Assembly: GCF_014779795.1 (NCBI RefSeq)
Contig: NZ_JACXZS010000004.1
Coordinates: forward strand, 186,001 to 250,000
Direction of reading: 5' to 3'
DNA length: 64,000 nucleotides
From: Microbacterium helvum
GTDB lineage: Bacteria > Actinomycetota > Actinomycetes > Actinomycetales > Microbacteriaceae
Shown here: positions 38,861-46,255 of the stretch, in pieces
Numbering within the stretch: the first letter of the stretch is position 1
Layout: every line of letters begins with the position of its first letter
Translations under genes and position numbers: made by a program
Notes under the pieces: generated by a model
Database searches by the model: none
The model's input: the letters and a program-made list of their open reading frames with translations, nothing else
What the model was told of the DNA's origin: nothing

Positions 38861-40281
38861 GCACCACGACCAACCGCACAGGCGGCGGCGTCTCGCAGCG
38901 GCACACCGCGTGCGACTGCGAGCAGGCGCACACCCCCGGATGCGCGGGCGGGCGCTGCCGCTGCCCTCGCGAGCACGGGCCCCGCTGCGCGCACCGCGTG
39001 CGACCCGACGGCAAGACGGCGTGCGGCTGCCCGTGGGCGTTCGCTGCGAGCGCCGTTCGTGCGGGAAAGCGGGTTCAGACGACCGGCTCGGGGTACAGCT
39101 CGCGCTCGGCAGCGCTGCGCGCCCGTGCTGAGGCGGTCGAGACGCTGCGCAAAGCGCCCGCGGCAGCTCGACGCGGCGACACGCTCAGCGACTGGCTGAC
39201 GAGCTGGCTTGACCGCCGGTCGACTGGATCGAACGTGCTGCGGCCGTCGACGCTGCAGGCGTACCGGTCATGGGCCGCGATCATCCGCGAGGCGATCGGC
39301 GGCGAGCGGCTGCGCGACGTGACCGCCGAGACGCTGGATGACCTCGAGCGGCACCTGCACAAGACGCTGCCCGGCCGCGCCACGACGCACGCCCGCGTGT
39401 TCGCCGTGCTGCAGTCGGCGCTGCGCGACGCGTACCGCCGCGGGATGATCGCGGACGATCCGACGCGCCGCCGCGAGACGGTACGCGCGCCGAAGACGCG
39501 CCGCACGATGATGCAGCCCGAGCAGTTCGGCCGTCTCATCGACTGGATGCAGGCGCGCGGCGAGCGCATGGCGCCCGTGTTCTGGGTCGCGGCAGCTACC
39601 GGCCTGCGCCGGGGCGAGCTCGCGGGGCTGCGCTGGGTCGACGTCGACCTCAGCGCCGGTCGTCTCATCGTCGCGCAGCAGGCGGTGCAGATCGGCCGTG
39701 AGGTCATCGTCGGCGCACCGAAGACGGCCACGGGTGAGGGCCGCGTCGTCATGCTCGACGCACGCACAGTCGACGTGCTGCGCGGCGTGCTCGCGCAGCA
39801 GGCGCTCGACGCTCAGGCGTGGGGCTCGGACTACGGCAATCACGCGGCGCTCGTGTTCGCGAACGAAGACGGTTCGCCGCTCGTGCCCGAACAGCTCACG
39901 CGGGCGCTGCCCCGCATGATCAAGCGTTTCAATGCCGAGCAGCGCGTCTATGCCCTCGACGCCGTCGCGGATGCCGACGAGCTGCAGCAGCTCGCGACGA
40001 GCCACGGCATGGGCGGCGCCCGCCTCGCGCGGATCCGCATCGACACGACGCTAGAGGGCAAGCCGCTGCCGGTCGTGACGTTCCACAGCCTGCGCCACCT
40101 GCACGCGTCGATTCTGCTCGCGTCCGGCCGCGGGCTCGCCGCGGTGCAGCGCCGTCTCGGGCACAGCTCGATCACAGTCTCATCGGACCTGTACGGGCAC
40201 CTGATCGAGTCGGCTGCGCGCTCGGACGCGGAAGCCGCCGCCGCGCTCATCCCGACCCGGCAGCGCGTGCCGGTCGACTGA
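38857..40281 (+). CDS. int: Tyrosine integrase with cysteine-rich N-terminus
   Basis: 474 aa. The catalytic set is complete: R251 (ATGLRRGEL), K289 (APKTATGEGR), H410 and R413 (HSLRHLHAS), H436 (RRLGHSS) and Y446 (DLYGHL). Residues 107-205 are the SAM-like core-binding domain. The arm-binding region is preceded by an unusual segment, residues 19-60, with nine cysteines (CDCEQ, CAGGRCRCP, RCAH, CGCPW), which could bind zinc. The ATG at 38857 overlaps the regulator stop. It lies beside attR and its repeats, as usual for tRNA-targeting elements. Confidence 0.93.
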   Translation: MSTTTNRTGGGVSQRHTACDCEQAHTPGCAGGRCRCPREHGPRCAHRVRPDGKTACGCPWAFAASAVRAGKRVQTTGSGYSSRSAALRARAEAVETLRKAPAAARRGDTLSDWLTSWLDRRSTGSNVLRPSTLQAYRSWAAIIREAIGGERLRDVTAETLDDLERHLHKTLPGRATTHARVFAVLQSALRDAYRRGMIADDPTRRRETVRAPKTRRTMMQPEQFGRLIDWMQARGERMAPVFWVAAATGLRRGELAGLRWVDVDLSAGRLIVAQQAVQIGREVIVGAPKTATGEGRVVMLDARTVDVLRGVLAQQALDAQAWGSDYGNHAALVFANEDGSPLVPEQLTRALPRMIKRFNAEQRVYALDAVADADELQQLATSHGMGGARLARIRIDTTLEGKPLPVVTFHSLRHLHASILLASGRGLAAVQRRLGHSSITVSSDLYGHLIESAARSDAEAAAALIPTRQRVPVD

Positions 40282-40339
40282 GCCACACAGCGCGCAGCGG
40301 GCGTCGCTCCCATCGCGGAGCGGCGCCCGCTGCGTCGTG

Positions 40340-40392
40340 CGTTCGTTGACCGCGTCTCCCCGTTCGTTGATCGCGGCCGTTCGTTGACCGCG
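40340..40392. repeat. Three direct repeats downstream of int
   Basis: CGTTCGTTGAYCGCG occurs at 40340-40354, 40361-40375 and 40378-40392 (the middle copy has T for C). This non-coding stretch between int and the tRNA (40282-40663) is where integrase arm sites usually lie. Confidence 0.7.
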
Positions 40393-40432
40393 GGGCGGCG
40401 ACGGCCGGCGCGGGACTGGCGGCCCGTCCGCG

Positions 40433-40538
40433 CAGCTCGGCGCCGGTGCGTTGCCAGCTCGACGCTGGCCGGCCGCGCGCGCTGCACAGCCGTGCGCTGC
40501 AGCTCGACGGGCGCGGCGCAACTCCCAGCTCGACGCTG
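40433..40538. repeat. Four short direct repeats near attR
   Basis: CAGCTCGACGCTG at 40455-40467 and 40526-40538, with shorter forms CAGCTCGACGG (40500-40510) and CAGCTCGG (40433-40440). A second repeat class in the same att-proximal region; probable protein-binding sites. Confidence 0.55.
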
Positions 40539-40573
40539 CAGCGCTGCCGAAACGCCCCGATCCGCGCCCCTCA

Positions 40574-40617
40574 GCTAGCAATTAGCTAGCGCGGGCCCGA
40601 TCATGCCCCCGGCATGC
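40574..40617. repeat. Right-end copy of the element terminal repeat
   Basis: GCTAGCAATTAGCTAGC (40574-40590), then GCGGGCCCGATC and CGGCATGC, matching the left end at 33365-33412 with small indels. It lies about 50 nt from the core att repeat. Confidence 0.65.
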
Positions 40618-40659
40618 GAAACGCCCGGCCGGACGTTTCCGCGTCTGACCGGGCGTTTC
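40618..40659 (-). terminator. Hairpin downstream of tRNA-Lys, supplied by the element
   Basis: 11-bp stem GAAACGCCCGG (40618-40628) with its complement (40649-40659), just past the tRNA 3' end on the minus strand. It would replace the terminator lost on integration. Confidence 0.7.
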
Positions 40660-40662
40660 TGT

Positions 40663-40711
40663 GTGGTGCGCCCCCAGGGACTTGAACCCTGAACCCATTG
40701 ATTAAGAGTCA
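40663..40711. repeat. attR within tRNA-Lys
   Basis: Right copy of the 49-bp repeat shared with 33196-33244. It rebuilds the 3' half of the tRNA, so integration does not inactivate the gene. Confidence 0.92.
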
Positions 40712-40739
40712 ATTGCTCTGCCGATTGAGCTAGAGGCGC
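40664..40739 (-). tRNA. tRNA-Lys (anticodon CTT), CCA encoded
   Basis: Complete cloverleaf: acceptor GCGCCTC with GGGGCGC (one G-T pair), D stem GCTC/GAGC, anticodon stem ATTGA/TCAAT with loop CTCTTAA (anticodon CTT), T stem CAGGG/CCCTG with loop TTCAAGT, discriminator A and CCA. It reads AAG lysine codons. Its 3' half is the att site of the element. Confidence 0.96.
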
Positions 40740-40833
40740 ATGTTTCGGATCACCCGAACACGAGGGACAACATTACATGAGGATTCGCCGGAGGTGAAAT
40801 CGAGGCGGAGAGCTCCCCGGTATCCTTGGTCGT

Positions 40834-41661
40834 GTGACCACCCGATCCTCCGCCCCGACGTTCGACGCGCCGTACGACGGAGACCTTCGGGCGGATCTCG
40901 AACTCGCCATGCGTCTGGCCGATGCGGCGGACGCGGCATCCATGTCCCGCTTCGATGCGGCCGACCTCGACGTGAGCGTCAAGGCGGACGCGACCCACGT
41001 CACCGAGGCCGATCTCGCGACCGAGCGGGCGATCCGCACGCTGCTGAAGGCCGAGCGCCCCGGCGACGGGGTGTTCGGCGAAGAGTACGGGGTCACCGGC
41101 GACTCGTACCGACAGTGGATCATCGACCCGATCGACGGCACCGCGAACTATCTCAAGGGCATCCCGATGTGGACGACCCTGATCGCGCTCTCGATCGACG
41201 GGGTGCCGCGGGTCGGCGTCGCCAGCCAGCCGGCGATCGGCCGCCGCTGGTGGGCTGCCAGCGGACTCGGCGCGTGGACCGACGGCCCCGATGGCGAGCC
41301 CCAGCGACTCGCGGTGTCGACCGTCGACAGCATCGGCGCGTCGAGCGTGAGCTTCCAGAGCATCGCTCAGTGGCGGGATGCCGGCCGGCTCGACGCGCTC
41401 GAGCGGCTGACCTCTTCGGTCTGGCGCGACCGCGGCTACGGCGACGCGTGGCCGTACATGCTGCTCGCCGAGGGCCGGCTCGAACTCGTGGCCGAGTTCG
41501 ACGTCAAGGAGTACGACATCGCCGCCCTGGTCCCGATCGTCACCGAGGCCGGCGGACGGTTCACGTCCTTCGACGGACGCGACTCGGTGTCGGAGCGCTC
41601 GTCGCTGGCGACGAACCGCGTGCTGCACGACGCGTACCTCGAACTGCTGCATCAGACCTGA
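40834..41661 (+). CDS. hisN: Histidinol-phosphatase, inositol-monophosphatase fold
   Basis: 275 aa. Metal ligands in FGEEYG and IIDPIDGTANYLKG (motif A), and GYGDAWPYMLLAEGRLELV with EYDIAALVPIVTEAGG (motif B) are close to actinobacterial HisN, which removes phosphate from histidinol-phosphate. A general inositol monophosphatase is the alternative. GTG start without ribosome site; TATCCT lies 7 nt upstream, so probably leaderless. Confidence 0.85.
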   Translation: MTTRSSAPTFDAPYDGDLRADLELAMRLADAADAASMSRFDAADLDVSVKADATHVTEADLATERAIRTLLKAERPGDGVFGEEYGVTGDSYRQWIIDPIDGTANYLKGIPMWTTLIALSIDGVPRVGVASQPAIGRRWWAASGLGAWTDGPDGEPQRLAVSTVDSIGASSVSFQSIAQWRDAGRLDALERLTSSVWRDRGYGDAWPYMLLAEGRLELVAEFDVKEYDIAALVPIVTEAGGRFTSFDGRDSVSERSSLATNRVLHDAYLELLHQT

Positions 41662-41696
41662 ACGATCCACCCTCCCATCCCCCACGGAGAACCCCG

Positions 41697-42275
41697 ATGA
41701 CCGCACCCCGCCTTCTCGGCGCCGCTGCTGCCCTCGCCCTGTCCGCCCTGGCGCTGTCAGGCTGCGCGGGCGCGCCCGAGGCCACGCCGGAGCCCACGAC
41801 GTCGTCGGCTCCGACCGAGGTCGCGGCCCCTGAGCCGACGACGTCGTCGAAGCCCGCACCGACCGCCGCCGCCGACCCGACGTGCGAGACGCTGATCCCG
41901 GCCGACGTCGTGGCCGACTACGAGAGCGTCGGCGTGACCTCGCAGCAGTCCCCGATGTACATCGGCAGCACCGAGGTCAAGAACGGCATCCTCTGCATGT
42001 GGGCGAACTTCGACCAGCCTGCCAGTGACTCCGGCCAGATCTACGGCTGGGCGAAGCTGTCGGACGCCGCGGCGAAGGACGCCCAGGACGAGCTGGTCGA
42101 CGAAGGCTGGGTGCTCGAAGAGGCCGATGACGCGGTCTACGTCACGGAGAGCCCCGATACGGCGCTCGTCACGGACGACGACGGCTACGGCATGACCTAC
42201 CTGTTCGCCGACGGCCAGGTGAAGGTGGCCGACACCAAGCAGGGGCTGCTTCTCATCGAGTGGCCCAAGGGCTGA
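41697..42275 (+). CDS. Secreted lipoprotein, unknown
   Basis: 192 aa. Signal peptide and lipobox LALSGCAGAP (Cys about residue 23), a Thr/Pro/Ser-rich linker to about residue 60, then a compact domain with two Cys (PTCETLIPADVV and ILCMWANF). The same plan, including PTC...[IL]SC.W, is found in the lipoprotein at 53766-54380, so they are paralogues. GGAG lies before the ATG. Function unknown. Confidence 0.75.
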   Translation: MTAPRLLGAAAALALSALALSGCAGAPEATPEPTTSSAPTEVAAPEPTTSSKPAPTAAADPTCETLIPADVVADYESVGVTSQQSPMYIGSTEVKNGILCMWANFDQPASDSGQIYGWAKLSDAAAKDAQDELVDEGWVLEEADDAVYVTESPDTALVTDDDGYGMTYLFADGQVKVADTKQGLLLIEWPKG

Positions 42276-42278
42276 CGC

Positions 42279-42818
42279 ATGGCTGCCGGAGCCACGATGC
42301 ACACGTTCGACGTGCAGTTGGCGGACGTCGATCGCGGCGTCTACGACGAGCTCTCGTTGCGTGTGGCGCGGCATCCCTCCGAGACCGACGCCTTCATGAT
42401 GACCCGGCTGCTGGCGTATCTGCTCGAGTACGAGGAGGGCATCGCGTTCAGCGAGGGCATCTCGGCGACCGATGAGCCTGCCGTGCTGGTGCGCGACCTG
42501 ACCGGCGCGCTGACCGCGTGGATCGAGGTGGGGGCTCCGGATGCCGCACGCCTGCACTCGGGAAGCATGCAGGCCGCGCGCACGGCGGTGTACACGCATC
42601 GCGACCCCGCCAAGGTTGCGGCGCAGTGGGCGGGCAAGCGCATCCATCGCGGGGACGAGATCCCGCTGCACAGCTTCGATCCCGGATTCATCGAGGCGGC
42701 AGCCGCCCTCGTCGAACGCCGCACGTCGATGACGATGTCGGTCACCGAGCGCCGCATCTACCTCGATCTGGGCGGTACGAGCCTCGAGAGCGCCATCCAC
42801 ACGCAGCCGGCGGTCTGA
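42279..42818 (+). CDS. YaeQ family protein
   Basis: 179 aa. ARHPSETDAFMMTRLLAYLLEYEEGIAFSEGIS, split here as ARHPSETDAFMMTRLLAYLL and EYEEGIAFSEGIS, and WIEVGAPDAARLHSGS match YaeQ, a PD-(D/E)XK nuclease-fold protein. Its biochemical role is unsettled; E. coli YaeQ was reported to suppress loss of RfaH. It starts 3 nt after the lipoprotein stop and is probably co-transcribed. Confidence 0.88.
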   Translation: MAAGATMHTFDVQLADVDRGVYDELSLRVARHPSETDAFMMTRLLAYLLEYEEGIAFSEGISATDEPAVLVRDLTGALTAWIEVGAPDAARLHSGSMQAARTAVYTHRDPAKVAAQWAGKRIHRGDEIPLHSFDPGFIEAAAALVERRTSMTMSVTERRIYLDLGGTSLESAIHTQPAV

Positions 42819-42831
42819 CGGGCGCCCGCCG

Positions 42832-43251
42832 TCACGCAGGCAGGAAGTTCTCCCGCGCGAGCGGAGCGATGTCGAGCCGCTCGGCGTCGGCGCGGCTCAC
42901 CCACCGCAGCTCTTCGATCTCGGCGGCCACCACCGGCTGCTGTCCGCCGATCTCGGCGGCGAAGACGTCCGCGACCACGACGAAGCCGGGCTCGTTCGCG
43001 GCGGCGGCGGTGAAGGACCCGAGCGGCACCATCCCCGCCACGTCGACGCGCACGCCCAGCTCCTCGAACAGCTCACGGGAGAGGGTCTCGGTCGGCGACT
43101 CCCCCGGCTCGGGCTTGCCGCCCGGCTGCATGAACGCCGTCGTCCCCGCTTTGCGCACCAGCAGCAGCTCGTTCGCCTCGTTCAGGATCACCGCAGCGGA
43201 CACATGGATGCTGCGCACAGGGGTCGCGGCCGGGTTCGGGGTCGTCGTCAC
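42832..43251 (-). CDS. NUDIX hydrolase
   Basis: 139 aa. The Nudix box is complete: G-x5-E-x7-RELFEELG spanning GGKPEPGESPTETLSRELF and EELGV (about residues 44-67). It hydrolyses a nucleoside diphosphate linked to another group; the substrate is not predictable. GTG start at 43251. Confidence 0.88.
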   Translation of the reverse strand: MTTTPNPAATPVRSIHVSAAVILNEANELLLVRKAGTTAFMQPGGKPEPGESPTETLSRELFEELGVRVDVAGMVPLGSFTAAAANEPGFVVVADVFAAEIGGQQPVVAAEIEELRWVSRADAERLDIAPLARENFLPA

Positions 43252-43300
43252 CCTGGCACGCTAACAGGTGGCGCGCATGTCGCTCGGCGTAGAATCACGT

Positions 43301-44782
43301 GTGCCTCCCCAATCGCCCGTGCCCTCCGACCTGCCGCCGAGCGGCATCGACCCCGACGATCTGGCGGTCGCCCTGCGGGTGCTCGACAGCCTCGCGGGCA
43401 TCGACGAGGCGCACCCCGACTTCATCGCGGTGCGCCGCGCGACGGCGAAGATGTTCAAGGCGGTCAAGCGCCACCGCCGTCGCGAGATCCGCGATGCGAT
43501 CGCGGCCGCCGACAAGGCCGTCGTCGCGGCCACGGCCACCGGGGCGCCCGACCGGATCGATGACGAGACCCGCGGCATCCCGATCACCTCGTCGACGACG
43601 GCACCCACCGCCGGCACCCTCATCAAGGCCCGCGCCTGCTACATCTGCAAGCAGCCGTACACCGTGGTCGACTCGTTCTACCACCAGCTGTGCCCGGACT
43701 GCGCAGCCATGAGCCACGCCAAGCGCAACGCCCGCACCGACCTCAGCGGCAAGCGCGCGCTCCTCACGGGCGGTCGCGCGAAGATCGGCATGTACATCGC
43801 CCTGCGGCTGCTGCGAGACGGAGCGCACACCACGATCACGACGCGCTTTCCTCGGGACGCCGTGCGCCGCTTCAGCAGCCTGCCCGACGCGGCGGAATGG
43901 ATCGACCGGCTGAAGATCGTGGGCATCGACCTGCGCGATCCCGCGCAGGTCATCGGCCTCGCCGAGGACGTCGCGGCAGCCGGCCCGCTCGACATCCTCA
44001 TCAACAACGCGACGCAGACGGTGCGCCGGTCGCCCGGCGCCTACCAGCCGCTGGTGGACGCGGAGCTCGCTCCGCTGCCGAACGGGCCGCTCCCCGAGCT
44101 CGTGACGTTCGGCCACACGAACGACCGGCACCCGCAGGCACTCGAGCGCTCGGTGACGGCGCACCCCATCCTCGCGGCCGCCGCCTCGCGCGCGGACGAG
44201 CTCACCGAGCAGGCCATGGCCGCCGGTTCCAGCTCGCTGGAGCGCCTCGCGGCCGGGACGGCGATCGACGCCGGCGGGCTCATCCCCGACCTCGACCACA
44301 GCAACTCGTGGGTGCAGCGCGTCGAAGAGGTCGACCCGCTCGAGATGCTCGAGGTGCAGCTGGCGAACACGACGGCGCCGTTCCTGCTCGTCTCCAAGCT
44401 GCGCCCGTCGCTGGCCGCATCCAGTGCCCGGCGCACCTACATCGTCAACGTCAGCGCGATGGAGGGCGTGTTCAACCGCGGCTACAAGGGCCCCGGACAT
44501 CCGCACACGAACATGGCCAAGGCCGCGGTGAACATGCTCACCCGCACCAGTGCGCGCGAGCTGTTCGAGAGCGACCGGATCCTCATGACGAGCGTCGACA
44601 CCGGCTGGATCACCGACGAGCGCCCGCACCCCACGAAGGTGCGCCTCGCCGAGGAGGGCTTCCACGCGCCCCTGGACCTCGTCGACGGCGCCGCGCGGGT
44701 GTACGACCCGATCGTGCGCGGCGAAGCCGGCGAGGACCTCTTCGGCGTGTTCCTCAAGGACTACTCCCCCGGCGCCTGGTGA
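43301..44782 (+). CDS. SDR-fold protein with N-terminal zinc-finger region
   Basis: 493 aa. Residues 1-110 are polar and helical. CYICKQP and CPDC (about residues 112-135) form a CxxC...CxxC zinc site. Residues 148-493 are an SDR fold with LLTGGRAKIGMYIALRLL, ILINNAT, VNVSAMEG and a Y-x-G-P...NMAKAAVN active-site region. The spacing of Tyr and Lys is not the classic YxxxK, so activity is uncertain. TAGAAT 5 nt before the GTG suggests a leaderless message. A downstream 73-aa gene overlaps by GTGA. Confidence 0.75.
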   Translation: MPPQSPVPSDLPPSGIDPDDLAVALRVLDSLAGIDEAHPDFIAVRRATAKMFKAVKRHRRREIRDAIAAADKAVVAATATGAPDRIDDETRGIPITSSTTAPTAGTLIKARACYICKQPYTVVDSFYHQLCPDCAAMSHAKRNARTDLSGKRALLTGGRAKIGMYIALRLLRDGAHTTITTRFPRDAVRRFSSLPDAAEWIDRLKIVGIDLRDPAQVIGLAEDVAAAGPLDILINNATQTVRRSPGAYQPLVDAELAPLPNGPLPELVTFGHTNDRHPQALERSVTAHPILAAAASRADELTEQAMAAGSSSLERLAAGTAIDAGGLIPDLDHSNSWVQRVEEVDPLEMLEVQLANTTAPFLLVSKLRPSLAASSARRTYIVNVSAMEGVFNRGYKGPGHPHTNMAKAAVNMLTRTSARELFESDRILMTSVDTGWITDERPHPTKVRLAEEGFHAPLDLVDGAARVYDPIVRGEAGEDLFGVFLKDYSPGAW

Positions 44783-45000
44783 GCCTTCCCGAGCCCGGCC
44801 GCCGGGTCGTCGTGCGGTACCTCCTTCCCACCGGACAGGCGACGGACGCGCTCGGCGAGCTGCTCAGCGCGGACGCGTCGACGATCGTCGTCGACGGCAA
44901 GCGCGGCCCCGAGCGCATTCCCCGCGGCGCGATCATCGCCGCCAAGGAGGTTCCCCCGCCACCGCCACCCCGGCGGCCTCGGACCGGTCCTTCGACGTAG
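44779..45000 (+). CDS. Small protein, SH3-like beta fold
   Basis: 73 aa. GRRVVVRYLLPTGQATDALGEL and ASTIVVDGKRGPERIPRGAIIAAKEVPP resemble the small N-terminal barrel that precedes GNAT acetyltransferases in some actinobacteria, but no acetyltransferase follows here. Ends in a proline run. Translated with the SDR gene (GTGA overlap). Confidence 0.65.
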   Translation: MSLPEPGRRVVVRYLLPTGQATDALGELLSADASTIVVDGKRGPERIPRGAIIAAKEVPPPPPPRRPRTGPST

Positions 45001-45061
45001 CCCGTGCTGCGAACGTCTGAGGCCCGGAGCGCGGTGCGCCCCGGGCCCCGCCTGACTGCGA

Positions 45062-45820
45062 TCAGACGCGCGGCGGATTCGCCGGCAGCCATTCGGCGAG
45101 CGTGGTCTCGAACACCTCCGCGCCGTCCACCGGCATGAGCGTGCGCTCCTCCATGCGGGCACCGAAGTACGGCGCCTCGGGATCCGTCACGACGTCGCGC
45201 GGATCGCCGCGGAACGTCAGTCCGCGGCGCACCATTTCGTCCAGGCCCATGATCTCGGGGCCCGCGATCTCGATGTCGGCGTTGAGCGGTGCGCCCGCGG
45301 CGGTGCGCCCGATGGCGGTGGCGACGTCCTCCGCGGCGATCGGCTGCACCAGGTTGTCCGGCAGGTGGATCGCCTCGTCCTTGCCGGAGACGGCCGCGAT
45401 GCCGCTGATGAACTCGAAGAACTGCGTCGCGTGCACGAGCGAATACGGGATGCCCGACTCGCGGATCAGCTTCTCCTGCGCCGCCTTCGCCGCGAAGTAC
45501 GCGATGCTGTTCGGGCGATCCGTGCCCACGACGGTGAGCGCCACGTGATGCCCCACCCCGGCCGCGCGTTCGGCCGCGATGAGGTTCGTCGTCGAGGTCG
45601 TGAAGAACTCCATGACGTCGTCGGGCGCGAACGACGGCGAGTTCGAGACGTCGACGACCACGTCGGCGCCGCTCATCACGTCACTGAGCCCCTCACCTGT
45701 GATCGTGTTGACGCCGGAGTTCGGCGACGCCGGGACCGCCTCATGACCGTGCGCAGTCAGTTTCGCGACGACCTTCGAGCCGATCAGGCCGGAGCCTCCG
45801 ATGACGACGATCTTTGCCAT
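45062..45820 (-). CDS. NmrA-like NAD(P)-binding protein
   Basis: 252 aa. IVVIGGSGLIGSKVVAKL is the Rossmann loop, and HVALTVVGTDRPNSIAYFAAK with SLVHATQFFEFI are hallmarks of atypical SDRs of the NmrA type. It is about half identical by eye to the protein at 47172-47963. GAAAGG lies 6 nt before the ATG. No stop codon separates it from the SnoaL-like frame upstream, so a longer fused product (45062-46255) is also possible. Linkage to the ECF41 sigma suggests it is part of that regulon. Confidence 0.8.
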   Translation of the reverse strand: MAKIVVIGGSGLIGSKVVAKLTAHGHEAVPASPNSGVNTITGEGLSDVMSGADVVVDVSNSPSFAPDDVMEFFTTSTTNLIAAERAAGVGHHVALTVVGTDRPNSIAYFAAKAAQEKLIRESGIPYSLVHATQFFEFISGIAAVSGKDEAIHLPDNLVQPIAAEDVATAIGRTAAGAPLNADIEIAGPEIMGLDEMVRRGLTFRGDPRDVVTDPEAPYFGARMEERTLMPVDGAEVFETTLAEWLPANPPRV

Positions 45821-46255
45821 GGTGTGCCTTTCGTTCGGGAGCACGTGTGCCGTGCTCACCAGCTCAGACCGCGGGGCCGGCCGATCTGTGACAAGTCGGC
45901 CGCAGTTCCAGCGCGTGAGCTTGTCGGGGTTCACGATGAGCCATGCCTCGAGGATCCGCCGACCGTGGACGCGCATGCCGAGGATGCCGGTCACCATGCC
46001 GCGCCGGCACACGACGATGCCGGGCCCCCCGTTCACCGCCTCGATCCGCAGCGTCGTCCTGCCAGAGAGCAGCACGTCGGCGAGGTACGCCGCCACGTCG
46101 GTCGCGCCCTCGATGGCCGTGACGGGGGCGGGCACGTGCCCGCCCCCGTCCACGGTCAAGATCACGCCGGGATCCAGCATCCTCTCGACTCCGCGCGCGT
46201 CACCGGCTTCCGCCGCCGCGAGCAGTCCCCGCGCGACGCGCCCGTCAGGGATCAC
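45821..46255 (-). CDS. SnoaL-like ORF resembling a detached ECF41 C-terminal domain
   Basis: The frame begins with GTG at 46255, overlapping the sigma stop (GTGA), and runs about 115 residues of SnoaL-like sequence: LLAAAEAGDARGVERMLDPG, ILTVDGGGHVPAP (the DGGG motif typical of ECF41 tails), and ends NPDKLTRWN. It then stays open without a stop for about 30 residues into the NmrA-like gene. It may be made as a fusion, or have lost its stop. The domain probably binds the sigma factor or a small molecule. Confidence 0.6.

Larger units (their letters stand above)
33245..40711. mobile_element. Integrated element in tRNA-Lys, phage-satellite (PICI-like) candidate
   Basis: About 7.5 kb between 49-bp repeats, the right one inside the intact tRNA-Lys gene. 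Contents from right to left: tyrosine integrase and a helix-turn-helix regulator (plus strand); then an eight-gene minus-strand operon (excisionase-like, 57-aa ORF, replication-initiator-like with internal repeats, five small genes); then at the far left a terminase-small-subunit-like gene and a small membrane protein. No capsid, tail, portal, protease, large terminase or conjugation gene is present. The layout int-regulator versus xis-rep with terS at the opposite end mirrors SaPI/PICI islands. The element is certain from the att repeats and integrase; the satellite reading is inference. Confidence 0.85.

Noticed and set aside
40340..40538. CRISPR or small coding gene between int and tRNA
   Set aside because: Repeats are short and irregularly spaced, and no frame has a start with a ribosome site; integrase-site repeats fit better.
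33245..40711. Integrative conjugative element or complete prophage
   Set aside because: No relaxase, FtsK/TraB-like translocase, type IV secretion, capsid, portal or tail genes are present.
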